The position numbers and the translations under genes were made by a program. This document shows, one piece after another, positions 9,717 through 18,145 of a stretch of 54,757 nt of DNA. Every line of letters begins with the position of its first letter. The stretch's first letter is position 1. Source of the DNA: Lamprobacter modestohalophilus (GTDB lineage Bacteria; Pseudomonadota; Gammaproteobacteria; Chromatiales; Chromatiaceae); contig NZ_NRRY01000034.1 in assembly GCF_016583905.1 (NCBI RefSeq), positions 1-54,757 of the forward strand, written 5' to 3'. The notes beneath the pieces are model-generated. The model ran no database searches, was not told the DNA's origin, and saw only the letters and a program-made list of their open reading frames with translations.

Positions 9717-9833
9717 AGCAGTAGATCTTGGGTTTGCATGGAGTGCGCATGGTTGGATGCGCGTCGATCATCTCACTGAAATCTTGCGTGATTCATCTAC
9801 CGGCGTGGCGCGGCGCGGCGCCATAGATGCGCG

Positions 9834-11195
9834 TTAGTCCGGTTCTGAGACCTCACGCAGTCTTAAGGCGGAGAGGGCGGCGGCGATGGAAGCGATGCCG
9901 AGCGTCAGGATGACGAAGGCGGTGCCGTAGAGATCGCCGAGCAGGCCGATTAGGCCACCGGCGAGCATCGCGACACCGATCACGGTGTTGCTGACGGCGA
10001 CCATGGAGGCCCGGGTTTCGCTGTTGGCCATGTCGACCAGGTAGACCTTGCGCCCCAGTCTGACTCCGGCGTGGGCGATCCCCAGCACCAGAAAGAGTGC
10101 CGCGAACCCGAGCCCGGTTGGCCCGGGTGCGCTGAACTGGACCAACGCCCAGGTCAGGATGCCGAGCAGGCCAGCGAGGGCTGCCGCGGCGACCATCACC
10201 AGCCGCGCTGATCGATCGCTGAAGCGGCCCCAGAGTGGTGCGCTGATGCTGTTGGCGAGCCCACTGGCGATGATCAGCAGGCCGAGCGCGCCGAGATCGC
10301 TACCGCTTTCCTGCTGTGCGAGCAGCACGTAGAAGGGGGGTGCGAGCGCGACGCTTAAGAGCGCGGTGCGAACCAGCACGAAGTGACGAAACAGTGCGTC
10401 GGAGCGAAGCAGGCCGATGCTCTCGAGCGCTGCGGTGAGGGCATTACCACCGCCTGCAGTGGCTCCAGGCTGCTCGCGGATCAGCACGAAGACACCGGCG
10501 GCCAGCACGAAGAGGAGCGCCGCGCCGCCGAGCAAGAGCACGAAGAGGATGTCATCGTTGGCGCCGTCGCCAAGCAGCTTGAGATAAAGGCCGAGCGCCA
10601 AGGTCAGGGCGCCGGCGATGCCGGCAGACAGACCCATCAGGTTGCCACGCCGCGCCTTGGAGACGGTCTTGCCGAGCACGTCTTTTGCCGAGACCGAGCA
10701 GAGTCCGCGCGCAAGACTGAAGACGACCAGCAGTCCGACGATGAGCCAGCCAGCGAGGGCGCCGGTGGTGGTTGCAGCGGCCAGCGCCATCAACCCGAGC
10801 GCGATGGCCGACGCCAGGGAGCCGATGATCCAGACCCACTTGCGCACTGGAAGGCGACGGATATAGGCCGCAACTGCGAGTTGAGGCACCAGCACCCCGG
10901 CCTCGCGGATCGGCACCAAAAGTCCGACAATCAGTGCCGGGGCTCCGAGCCAGCCGATCAGCCAGGGCAGCACCAGCTTGGCGCTGGCCAACTCGTCAGC
11001 GACCTTGGTCAGAAGGTTGGCGAGTAGATAGGCGAAGAAGTTACGGGGCTGGTCGTGACAGGATTCGCTCGGGATATCCTTGCAGACGCGCGCATCCTCG
11101 TCTCCTGTGACCAGGTCATAGAGGCTGTCGAGGCGCGAGGGTTGTTGCTTGGAATGCGTCGAGTCTGCTGTCGAATCGATGGCCTGTGAATTCAT
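9834..11195 (-). CDS. Major facilitator superfamily transporter
   Basis: This 453-residue membrane protein has about twelve hydrophobic helices after a ~45-residue cytoplasmic N-terminus. MFS marks include LLVPIREAGVLVPQLAVAAYIRRLPVRKWVW after helix 2 and the second-half loop LWGRFSDRSARLVM. I cannot assign a substrate. The first ATG is at 11195 (a TTG at 11204 opens the frame). It stands alone, divergent from the SRPBCC gene, with no linked metabolic genes to hint at a cargo. Confidence 0.85.
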   Translation of the reverse strand: MNSQAIDSTADSTHSKQQPSRLDSLYDLVTGDEDARVCKDIPSESCHDQPRNFFAYLLANLLTKVADELASAKLVLPWLIGWLGAPALIVGLLVPIREAGVLVPQLAVAAYIRRLPVRKWVWIIGSLASAIALGLMALAAATTTGALAGWLIVGLLVVFSLARGLCSVSAKDVLGKTVSKARRGNLMGLSAGIAGALTLALGLYLKLLGDGANDDILFVLLLGGAALLFVLAAGVFVLIREQPGATAGGGNALTAALESIGLLRSDALFRHFVLVRTALLSVALAPPFYVLLAQQESGSDLGALGLLIIASGLANSISAPLWGRFSDRSARLVMVAAAALAGLLGILTWALVQFSAPGPTGLGFAALFLVLGIAHAGVRLGRKVYLVDMANSETRASMVAVSNTVIGVAMLAGGLIGLLGDLYGTAFVILTLGIASIAAALSALRLREVSEPD

Positions 11196-11375
11196 CGGGT
11201 TCAATGCCTTGCGGTCCGGCGGGAGACATCCTTGTGGTCTGAGCTCGGGCGCTCATAAAAGGAACTCGACCGGTTAAACTGGGGTCGCAGTGCCCATCAT
11301 CCGAGACTGGTCACCGTGAAACAAGCGCTCCATCGCTAGGGGTGAGGCGCCAAGAACCTCAGCGGAGGTGTAACC

Positions 11376-11834
11376 ATGGTCAAGGCACAAGCCAGCGTCG
11401 AGATCGAACGATCTCCGGAGTCGGTTTACCGCTTTATTGCCGAAGATTTCGCGCAGAATTATCCGCGCTGGTCTCCTGAGGTCAAGGAGCTGAAGTTCGC
11501 GACCGAGGGTCCGCTGCGAGTCGGCAGTGTCGGCCGGCAAGTGCGTGTCGACCAGGGCCGGCGCACCGAGTCCTTGTTCCGGATCACTCAGATGCAGCCG
11601 GCGGCAAGGTTGACCTTCGAGAGTCATTCGCCGAGCTTTCTTGTCGATTATCGCTTCGTTCCAAATCAGGACGACGGTACTCAGCTGACCTTCACCTTTG
11701 AACTGAGGCGCTTGGACTTGATGATGCGCCCATTCGAAAAACTGATTCGACGTGCGGTTCAGGACGGTGCGCGACGCACCGTGCAGAATCTGAAACGCCT
11801 TATCGAGGCTGAGCAAGAGCCGGCCGCGGCCTGA
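11376..11834 (+). CDS. SRPBCC (START-like/polyketide cyclase fold) protein
   Basis: A 152-residue cytosolic protein with the SRPBCC lipid/ligand-binding fold: AQASVEIERSPESVYRFIAEDFAQNYPRWSPEV at the N-terminus, a run of beta strands (VGSVGRQVRVDQGRRTESLFRITQMQPAARLTFES, DYRFVPNQDDGTQLTFTFEL), and a long C-terminal helix (MMRPFEKLIRRAVQDGARRTVQNLKRLIEAEQE). A strong GGAGGT Shine-Dalgarno is 6 bp before the ATG. The ligand is unknown. Confidence 0.8.
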   Translation: MVKAQASVEIERSPESVYRFIAEDFAQNYPRWSPEVKELKFATEGPLRVGSVGRQVRVDQGRRTESLFRITQMQPAARLTFESHSPSFLVDYRFVPNQDDGTQLTFTFELRRLDLMMRPFEKLIRRAVQDGARRTVQNLKRLIEAEQEPAAA

Positions 11835-11836
11835 AT

Positions 11837-12125
11837 TTGAGTCTTCTCATGTGACTTCGTCGCTTACCCAGCCTGCGTTTCATTTGCTCAAGTTGTTGTG
11901 TCGCGTAGGCTGAGTCGATTGAGGCCTAATGTTTGGCGTGTCTGACTTCGATTTTTTGGATGAGTACAGCGGCGTTGACATCGCGGCTTAGCAGGATGTG
12001 CCCGAGCAGCGTCTCGATATTGGTGCAAATAAGTAGCGGAGGGGCGCTGGAATAGGTAATCGCGAGACCTGGAACCGCGTCGGCGTAGACGCAGTTTCAC
12101 CTGCGCTTGCGGAGATTAGGCCATT
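11837..12125. other. Intergenic stretch without a supported gene
   Basis: No convincing gene. On the minus strand around 11926-12030 a frame ends with SRDVNAAVLIQKI, faintly like the C-terminal DVNAA motif of IS200/IS605-type OrfB proteins, but the zinc-ribbon cysteines and any upstream homology are missing. Confidence 0.3.
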
Positions 12126-12168
12126 ATAAAAGCTCGGCAAGCCACTCCACTGGTGCCGGTGAGTGGCT
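12126..12168 (-). terminator. Probable Rho-independent terminator of the diheme cytochrome gene
   Basis: AGCCACTC (12140-12147) pairs perfectly with GAGTGGCT (12161-12168). Read on the minus strand the hairpin is followed by a short T-run (TTTTATAA, near 12131). It sits 44 bp beyond the cytochrome stop codon. Confidence 0.6.
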
Positions 12169-12170
12169 AG

Positions 12171-12202
12171 GCGAGCCGAGCCGAGCCGAGCCGAGCCGAG
12201 CG
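12171..12202. repeat. Pentamer tandem repeat (cgagc)
   Basis: About six copies of a 5-bp unit (gcgag, ccgag, ccgag...) lie between the cytochrome stop codon and its terminator hairpin. It is non-coding. Confidence 0.75.
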
Positions 12203-12211
12203 CTTAATTGA

Positions 12212-13882
12212 TCAGTAGCCTAGAACCGGTTCAGCGACACCCGTCGGGGTACCCACCGGCACAAAAGCATGCACATTGCTGGCAGGTTTGACGGTGGCGT
12301 CGCGTCCCTGAGTGAAGCTTTGTTCCTGGACGATGACCCGATAGGCTTTGTTCAGCGTCATGGCACGCTCAGGCGATGCTTCGAGCAGAACGGCGATGTC
12401 CTGGCGCAGGGCCTCGAGCATCTCGGTTTTGAGCTGACCCTGATCGTCGAAAAACCGTGCGCGAACTTCTTCGTTTTCGCGGAACTCGTCACCGGCGCCG
12501 TTGATGGCCAGATAGAACGCGTAGTCGCCTTGGCCATCCTCGCGCAGGCGCTCGGGCGTGCCGCGGAGGCCTTTTTGACTCCAGTGATACCAGCCTCGCT
12601 GGAAGCTTTCAGTGCTGAAATGGCGCGGGAACGCGAAGGTGGAGTCGGTGGTGGCACCTATACCGCTGTGACAGCCCACGCAGAAGGCTAGCTCTTCATA
12701 GGTCTGCGGGCGCAATTGTCCGTTGGCGTCCTCGATCATGGCCGCCAACACCCAGCCCTGGTCGTTGCCGAGGCCGGACTCGATGTTGCCGCGGAAGGGA
12801 CGGATGCGATCTGGGAAGTCATGCTTCTCTTTGAGCTCCGCCGCCATACGCTGATCGAGATCGGCATAGGTCATCCAGTATAGCTTCTTCATGTAGCGCA
12901 CTTCCTTCATGCGCGCGGCAAGCTGGTTAGTTCCTTCTTCGCCGATATCAATGTAGCGCACAGTGTGGAAGAATTCGGTGCCTTCAGGGTATAGGCGTGC
13001 AGCGAGATGCAACCGTCCGGCGCGCTGTTCCTCCAGTGCCTGGCCAACGTACCACATGAAGCGACCTTCTCGTGGTGCCCAGTCGTACTTGATCAGTTCA
13101 GCGGTAGCGATGTGGCCGTCTTTGTCCAGATCGATACCGCCGAGCGCGGCTTCGTCGGTGGGCTCGATGGGAATGTCCCGCTCGCGGATAAGGGCTTCAA
13201 TGATGGCGAGATTGGTCTTGTAGACGACTGAATCATAATCGCCGGCCAGATTGGTACGGAAAGGTTCGGACAGGCGAATCAGCACATCGTCGGTAGAGCC
13301 ATTGGTTGGCCAGAAGGTGCCAAGAAAGGGGTAATAGCCGAAGGCACGCCAGCCACTCGGGGAGCCGTCGGGGGTATGGTCGAAACCTTCCGAGTCGAAG
13401 TTGAACCACACATCGGGGACGAAGCCGTCCCACTGGCCATCTTCGTTGTAGTCCCAGTCGGCCGGCGCATCGGCCAGGCGCGTTGCTGGAAGGATCTCGC
13501 CACCTTGGCTGAAGTAATTGCTCTCGCTGATATAAGAGCGCATTTCTTCGTCACTGATCGCCGCGATTTCGGTCGTGCGGTCTTTGAACAGATTCTTCCA
13601 AGGGTTCTCTTCAGCTGGTGCTGGGAAGTCGTATGCGAGTTGCAGGTCGCTATCGCGCAGATAATTAGGTCGAATTGAGTCGGTATGACAGGAGAAGCAA
13701 GGGTTGTGCACTTGGCCTTGGTCATCCTCGGTTTTGGTGTAGCATTGTGGATTGATATGGGGGATTTCATTGCCAAGTATCGATGCATCGAGATCGGCGC
13801 TGGCCGCGCTGTGCACCAACAGAAAGCCTGCGGAGACTACGGCGAGGAGTCTTTTTTGAGGCCGGAGATTGATAATGTTCAT
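12212..13882 (-). CDS. Periplasmic diheme c-type cytochrome, uncharacterised family
   Basis: The 556-residue protein begins with a Sec signal (RLLAVVSAGFLLVHSAASA). It has two heme c attachment motifs far apart: CFSCH near residue 60 and CVGCH near residue 400. Between them is a long region with no motif I recognise, including a possible EF-hand-like Ca2+ loop (GGIDLDKDGHIATAEL) and aromatic-rich segments (WDGFVPDVWFNFDSEGFDHTPDG). Distal His or Met ligands cannot be assigned by eye. It probably works as a periplasmic electron carrier or oxidoreductase. A PhoX-like gene lies directly upstream on the same strand, with a terminator between. Confidence 0.8.
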   Translation of the reverse strand: MNIINLRPQKRLLAVVSAGFLLVHSAASADLDASILGNEIPHINPQCYTKTEDDQGQVHNPCFSCHTDSIRPNYLRDSDLQLAYDFPAPAEENPWKNLFKDRTTEIAAISDEEMRSYISESNYFSQGGEILPATRLADAPADWDYNEDGQWDGFVPDVWFNFDSEGFDHTPDGSPSGWRAFGYYPFLGTFWPTNGSTDDVLIRLSEPFRTNLAGDYDSVVYKTNLAIIEALIRERDIPIEPTDEAALGGIDLDKDGHIATAELIKYDWAPREGRFMWYVGQALEEQRAGRLHLAARLYPEGTEFFHTVRYIDIGEEGTNQLAARMKEVRYMKKLYWMTYADLDQRMAAELKEKHDFPDRIRPFRGNIESGLGNDQGWVLAAMIEDANGQLRPQTYEELAFCVGCHSGIGATTDSTFAFPRHFSTESFQRGWYHWSQKGLRGTPERLREDGQGDYAFYLAINGAGDEFRENEEVRARFFDDQGQLKTEMLEALRQDIAVLLEASPERAMTLNKAYRVIVQEQSFTQGRDATVKPASNVHAFVPVGTPTGVAEPVLGY

Positions 13883-13915
13883 CCTGTATTTGTCTCATCG
13901 ATGTGAAGAGGTAGA

Positions 13916-13944
13916 CCCTTGATGCGGCGTCTCGGCATCAAGGG
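13916..13944. promoter_or_regulatory. Perfect 10-bp inverted repeat upstream of the diheme cytochrome
   Basis: CCCTTGATGC (13916-13925) and GCATCAAGGG (13935-13944) are perfect complements separated by 9 bp, 33 bp upstream of the cytochrome ATG. There is no T-run on either side. It could be an operator or a 5'-UTR stem-loop. Confidence 0.45.
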
Positions 13945-13990
13945 CCAATTTGCAGTCGCGGGAGTTGAGGAGAGGGATTATCCGTCTCGA

Positions 13991-14021
13991 CAAATAAATA
14001 TGGGTCCTTCACTGGACCCAT
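13991..14021 (-). terminator. Probable Rho-independent terminator of the PhoX-like gene
   Basis: ATGGGTCC (14000-14007) and GGACCCAT (14014-14021) form a perfect 8-bp stem with a 6-bp loop. On the minus strand it is followed by a T-rich ATTTATTTG. It lies about 60 bp past the stop codon of the PhoX-like gene, so the diheme cytochrome probably has its own promoter. Confidence 0.65.
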
Positions 14022-14079
14022 TATTTACACGCTCGTATCGGCGAGCATCCCCGATACTAGTTTCTAAGTTGCTTCAGCT

Positions 14080-15903
14080 TTATTGGGTCATGGCAGGAAA
14101 GACAAAGTGACCGGTATAGCCAAAGGTTTCGGATGGCTGTTCCAGCTTGTCCGAGTCAGATTCGCCATAGGGGTGCTGCACCACCGACATTAAATAGGCG
14201 AAGCCGTTGATGTCCGGGTAGAAGTAGGGAGAGGTTGTCTCGGAGCCATAAGGCGTGGTCTGGATGCGGGTGAGGTTGCGGGACCGGATATTGTAAGCCC
14301 AGATCATGTCGTTCTGGTGGCCGGAACCGGTGTCCTCGCCAATGATCAGAGTGTCGTAACCCGGCATGTACGTAATATTGTCCGGGTTGGCTATGCCGTT
14401 GATATCGCATTTGTTGATGCCGTCGAAGTCCGGCGAATCGGCAGCCGCGCCATAATCTGCTGTCATGGGCGTGCCCGAGATCAGCGGGAAGATGTTTGTG
14501 GCGGTGTAGGTGCCGTCGAGCGCTAGGCCATAGACGGTACCGCAGTTGTTTCCGTTGGTAATGCGCATGTGGTTAGGGCCGCCGATATCATATTCAGCGT
14601 ATGGCGGGGTCTTGCCGACACGGTTGAAGTCGCGCATGCCGCGATCGGTTTCTGACATCGCGAGATAGAGGAGATTGCGGTCGGTGTCATGGGTGATGCC
14701 TTCCATCTTGCGAAACTCGGTAGTGCCACCCTGCATGGCTGCCCAGCGCCGGGTCTCGAGGCGCGAGGCAATGTTCTGGTCGGTCTGCCATACCCAGCCG
14801 TCGCCGTCGATGTCTCGCAGTTGCAGACACTGATGAAGATCGCCGCGATGGCCGGCATTGATCGAGGTGAAGCCTGTTGGACAGCGGCCGGTATCTTGCT
14901 CACCCTCCATGATTGGATCGGCCTCATTGAAGATGTCGGCAAACGTATAGCTATCTTTCCACTGGCTGGCCTGGTCGTTGTTGGCCTGTCCAAGATAGAT
15001 CCAGTCAAGATCAGCTGCGCCGGCGTCACCGCCGGATTTTTGGTTCCAGCGCGCTACCCATAGCGAACCTGAGCTCAGATCACCCGCATTATCGGCGACA
15101 AAGCGGTAGAGGCCAACATTAGTGCCATCATCTGACAGGTAGACAGTCTTGTTATCCGGCATCACATAGCCGAGTTCGAGCGCGAGGCGACCCATTGCAT
15201 AATGCTTGGCGACAGCGGCGTCATTAAAGTTGTTGACCTTGACCTCGACTGGATAGCCGTAGTCATAGGGGTTCATCACGCTGCTAGCCTGATCTGGTGT
15301 TGCGCCAAAGTAGGTCGCCATGGCAGCGTTATAGTCGTCGACGTCGTTATCGCGCCACTGTTTGGCATCGGGCTCGTACTCCTCGGAACCTAGGTGAGTG
15401 CCCCAAGGGGTGACACTGCCAGCGCAGTGGACCCAACCGCCGCGCAGCGCTGAGAAATCGAGCGGACGGGTCTGAACGGCACTTAGCTCACCGGATTGAG
15501 CGTTCTGACTGAGTTCGGTCAGGTACATTGCCCCGGGACGTGACTCGAAATGCGAAACCATATACAGCTTGCCGTCTTCGCCTTTTAGGATGGAGGCAAA
15601 GTCGTTGGCGTTAGAGATGTAGGGCGAACCGTCCTCGGCAAGCAGTGCGGCACCATTGATGTCATGCAACTGTCCGAAAATGCCGTTGCCTGAGGTGTCG
15701 CCCGAGCGCAGGATGGTGTTGTAGTTGAGTGGAACCGACGCACCGTCGACGACGGCCAAGTCGGAGGTCAGAATGCTGCGTTTCTCGCTGTCTGTCAGCG
15801 GGAAAGGCGCCGGGCTGAATTCGATACTGCCTGCCATTGCCAGTGAAGTACTGGTGAGGGTAAGTGCTGCGGCGACAGCGCGGCGGATCTGGTTGCTGGC
15901 CAT
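14080..15903 (-). CDS. PhoX-family (DUF839) secreted protein
   Basis: PhoX-type proteins are periplasmic Fe/Ca-dependent phosphatases with a beta-propeller fold. This ~607-residue member begins MASNQIRRAVAAALTLTSTS...AMAG, an export signal with two arginines that is only weakly Tat-like. The hallmark WVHCAGSVTPWGTHLGSEEYEPD is present, including the Cys that binds the metal centre in characterised PhoX, as are KMEGITHD and DTLIIGEDTG. Substrate is uncertain, since many DUF839 proteins are untested. I chose ATG 15903 because GGAG is 8 bp upstream; a longer frame to 15954 lacks such a site. It precedes a diheme cytochrome gene. Confidence 0.85.
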   Translation of the reverse strand: MASNQIRRAVAAALTLTSTSLAMAGSIEFSPAPFPLTDSEKRSILTSDLAVVDGASVPLNYNTILRSGDTSGNGIFGQLHDINGAALLAEDGSPYISNANDFASILKGEDGKLYMVSHFESRPGAMYLTELSQNAQSGELSAVQTRPLDFSALRGGWVHCAGSVTPWGTHLGSEEYEPDAKQWRDNDVDDYNAAMATYFGATPDQASSVMNPYDYGYPVEVKVNNFNDAAVAKHYAMGRLALELGYVMPDNKTVYLSDDGTNVGLYRFVADNAGDLSSGSLWVARWNQKSGGDAGAADLDWIYLGQANNDQASQWKDSYTFADIFNEADPIMEGEQDTGRCPTGFTSINAGHRGDLHQCLQLRDIDGDGWVWQTDQNIASRLETRRWAAMQGGTTEFRKMEGITHDTDRNLLYLAMSETDRGMRDFNRVGKTPPYAEYDIGGPNHMRITNGNNCGTVYGLALDGTYTATNIFPLISGTPMTADYGAAADSPDFDGINKCDINGIANPDNITYMPGYDTLIIGEDTGSGHQNDMIWAYNIRSRNLTRIQTTPYGSETTSPYFYPDINGFAYLMSVVQHPYGESDSDKLEQPSETFGYTGHFVFPAMTQ

Positions 15904-16143
15904 GGTGAGTGGTCTCCGGAAGCGTAGAGATAAAATCGAAAGCCCCCGCAGCATAGCCGGATGTTGTGTAAGCAGTGTTACGCTAAAGTGATGGATAGGT
16001 TACGGCTGTTATAAGCACAACGGCCGGTGGAAATTTCTCGGTGCGCTGAGTACGGATGGGATCGCTTGAGCGGCCACCAAAGCTGTTGTGGGCAAGCGAG
16101 ATTGCGATAGACCCATCGTTCATTTGGAGGCTCAGCCTGTGCT

Positions 16144-18108
16144 TCAGGATGCCTGCTCACCAGGGCGCGGCAACGGAATGATCTGCTTGTTGCGGTAAAC
16201 GTTGATGCGGTTCCGACCAATGGCCTTGGCCGCATACAGCGCCTGATCAGCATGAACCAGCAGCATATCGAAGCGCGCATGCTCCTCGGAACGCTGCGCG
16301 ACGCCGAGACTGATGGTCACCTTGATGGACTCTGCTTCGAAGCTCATCTCTAAGGCCGCCACCCGGCGCCGGAGCCGCTCGGCATTCAGGACCAGTTGCT
16401 TAAAGGTACTGCTCGTACTCAGGAACAGGAATTCCTCACCACCCACGCGGTAAACGCTGTCGTGCTGACCGAGATCCAATTTCAGCGTTGTCGCTACGTC
16501 CACTAAGACCTTGTCACCCGCCGCATGCCCAAAAGTATCGTTAATGCGCTTGAAGTGGTCGATATCGATCATGATCACCGACATCGGTCGCTCTGGATGA
16601 GCCTCTTGATGCCAGGCCTGCTCCATAGCGTCGAGAGCCGAGCGCCGATTGGGTAATCCGGTGAGCTGATCGGTGAGTGAGAGGACCTCGGCGCGCCGCT
16701 GGCTCATCGCTAACTGGTTGGCGATGCGACGCAGTTCGACACGATCCTTTTGGTACTGGAGATGCGCGTCCGCGGACCGGCGCACCGCGTCGAGGCGCGC
16801 GTCAAGCTCTTGTGATGACAGGTCACTTCGCATGTAGGCGGCATCGATACCCGCTCGAAATGCCTCGGCGATCCGATCGCGCTCGTTGTCACCGAACAGG
16901 GCCATGATGTAGATCGCTCGCCCCCACTCGGTCGAACGGATCAGCCGGCAGAGCTTTTCGCGTTTCGCGTGCAGCTCATCGTGACCGTAGTCGTCCATGA
17001 TGAGCAGATGCGGCCTCATCTCGACTAACAGCCGAAGCATCTCTTTCTGATCCTGAAACACCCACGCGACCACATTGAGCTCGCCGAAGACCTTGTTCAG
17101 CGGATGTTGCTGACCGGCGCGACTCATCAGTACGACGTTGAGGGCTGAGTCGATCGCCGCTTGGACGATTCGCGATTGATCTGCTGGTGGCTCTTTTAGC
17201 TCGACCTTATTGGGTGTCTCGCCTGGAGAGCCGGACGGTAGGCGGCCTTCTGGGGCAGGTAACCGGAGCAGCTTTGACCAGTCTTCCCATTCGGTCACGC
17301 TCTCATCGAGCACCTCGGCGATCTGTGCGGCGGTGAGCCCGAAGCGGCGGACCTGTGGCCAGGTTGTCAGGCGTTTCTGGGTGATCTCCGCTCCCACTCG
17401 CAGCACGGAGTCGGATAGGCGAAAACCGAGATGGAAAAGCTGAGTAAGCTTGTATTCGGGCGACTTTTCGGCGAAGCCAGATGCCTCTGGACGCTCATGA
17501 AAGCGGGCCGGTCCTGCTAACTCCTCGGCAACCCCAAAATCCAATAGCATCTCGAGTGAGAGCTCATTGTGATCGAAGCCGAACTGATCGCACTCTGCCG
17601 CGGTGAGGTTCTCTGGCTGGCTATCGAGCAGACTGGCATATTCATCCGGATAGATGGTGGCGAAGGCGAGCAAACCGATACGCATCATCAGCGCGCAGGA
17701 AAACAGATTATCAGGTGGCGCTAGGGCGGTCTGTTGACCAAGTCCTCTGCAAATCAGGGCCGTGAGTACGCACTGCAACCAAAATTTGTTGTAGTCAAAC
17801 GATTTACAATGGTCGTCAAGATATTGATCGATCAGAGAAAACGCCACTGCAAGCTGGCCAACCGTCTTCATGCCCACCTTGACGATGGCCGCTGGGATAG
17901 AGCTCACTTTGCTGAAGGTGCCCATGGCCGCGGAATTGGCAAGTCTCAATAACCGCCCGGAGAGGGCAGGATCGGACTTCACCAGCTGCGAGAGCTGCTC
18001 GACGCTGGTCTGCTCGTCCTCCCAAAGCTCCATGATCGCGAGTGCGACCCCGTTGGGGCTCGGCAGCTTCTGGGCGGCATTGTCGAGGAGTGTTCTCGGT
18101 GAGCTCAA
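16144..18108 (-). CDS. HDOD domain - receiver-like domain - GGDEF diguanylate cyclase
   Basis: A cytosolic 654-residue signalling protein. The N-terminal ~280 residues are an HDOD domain (LPSPNGVALAIMELWEDEQTSVEQLSQLVKSDPALSGRLLRLANSA). Residues ~325-445 look like a receiver domain (NVVLMSRA..., HLLIMDDYGHDE, YIMALFG) where the usual phosphoacceptor context is altered. The C-terminus is a GGDEF domain with LTGLPNRRSAL, IDIDHFKRINDTFGH and an intact GGEEF active site. The inhibitory RxxD site upstream is absent (GQHD). It should make c-di-GMP without product feedback. The start is a TTG at 18108 with AGGA 9 bp upstream; no in-frame ATG occurs before the fold begins. Confidence 0.85.
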   Translation of the reverse strand: MSSPRTLLDNAAQKLPSPNGVALAIMELWEDEQTSVEQLSQLVKSDPALSGRLLRLANSAAMGTFSKVSSIPAAIVKVGMKTVGQLAVAFSLIDQYLDDHCKSFDYNKFWLQCVLTALICRGLGQQTALAPPDNLFSCALMMRIGLLAFATIYPDEYASLLDSQPENLTAAECDQFGFDHNELSLEMLLDFGVAEELAGPARFHERPEASGFAEKSPEYKLTQLFHLGFRLSDSVLRVGAEITQKRLTTWPQVRRFGLTAAQIAEVLDESVTEWEDWSKLLRLPAPEGRLPSGSPGETPNKVELKEPPADQSRIVQAAIDSALNVVLMSRAGQQHPLNKVFGELNVVAWVFQDQKEMLRLLVEMRPHLLIMDDYGHDELHAKREKLCRLIRSTEWGRAIYIMALFGDNERDRIAEAFRAGIDAAYMRSDLSSQELDARLDAVRRSADAHLQYQKDRVELRRIANQLAMSQRRAEVLSLTDQLTGLPNRRSALDAMEQAWHQEAHPERPMSVIMIDIDHFKRINDTFGHAAGDKVLVDVATTLKLDLGQHDSVYRVGGEEFLFLSTSSTFKQLVLNAERLRRRVAALEMSFEAESIKVTISLGVAQRSEEHARFDMLLVHADQALYAAKAIGRNRINVYRNKQIIPLPRPGEQAS

Positions 18109-18145
18109 CGCAAAATGTCCTGCGGTAACATGGGCGCCTTAGGTC

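Noticed and set aside
11926-12030. Minus-strand frame ending SRDVNAAVLIQ, like the tail of an IS200/IS605 OrfB
   Set aside because: Only one short motif matches; the zinc-ribbon cysteines and the rest of the domain are missing.
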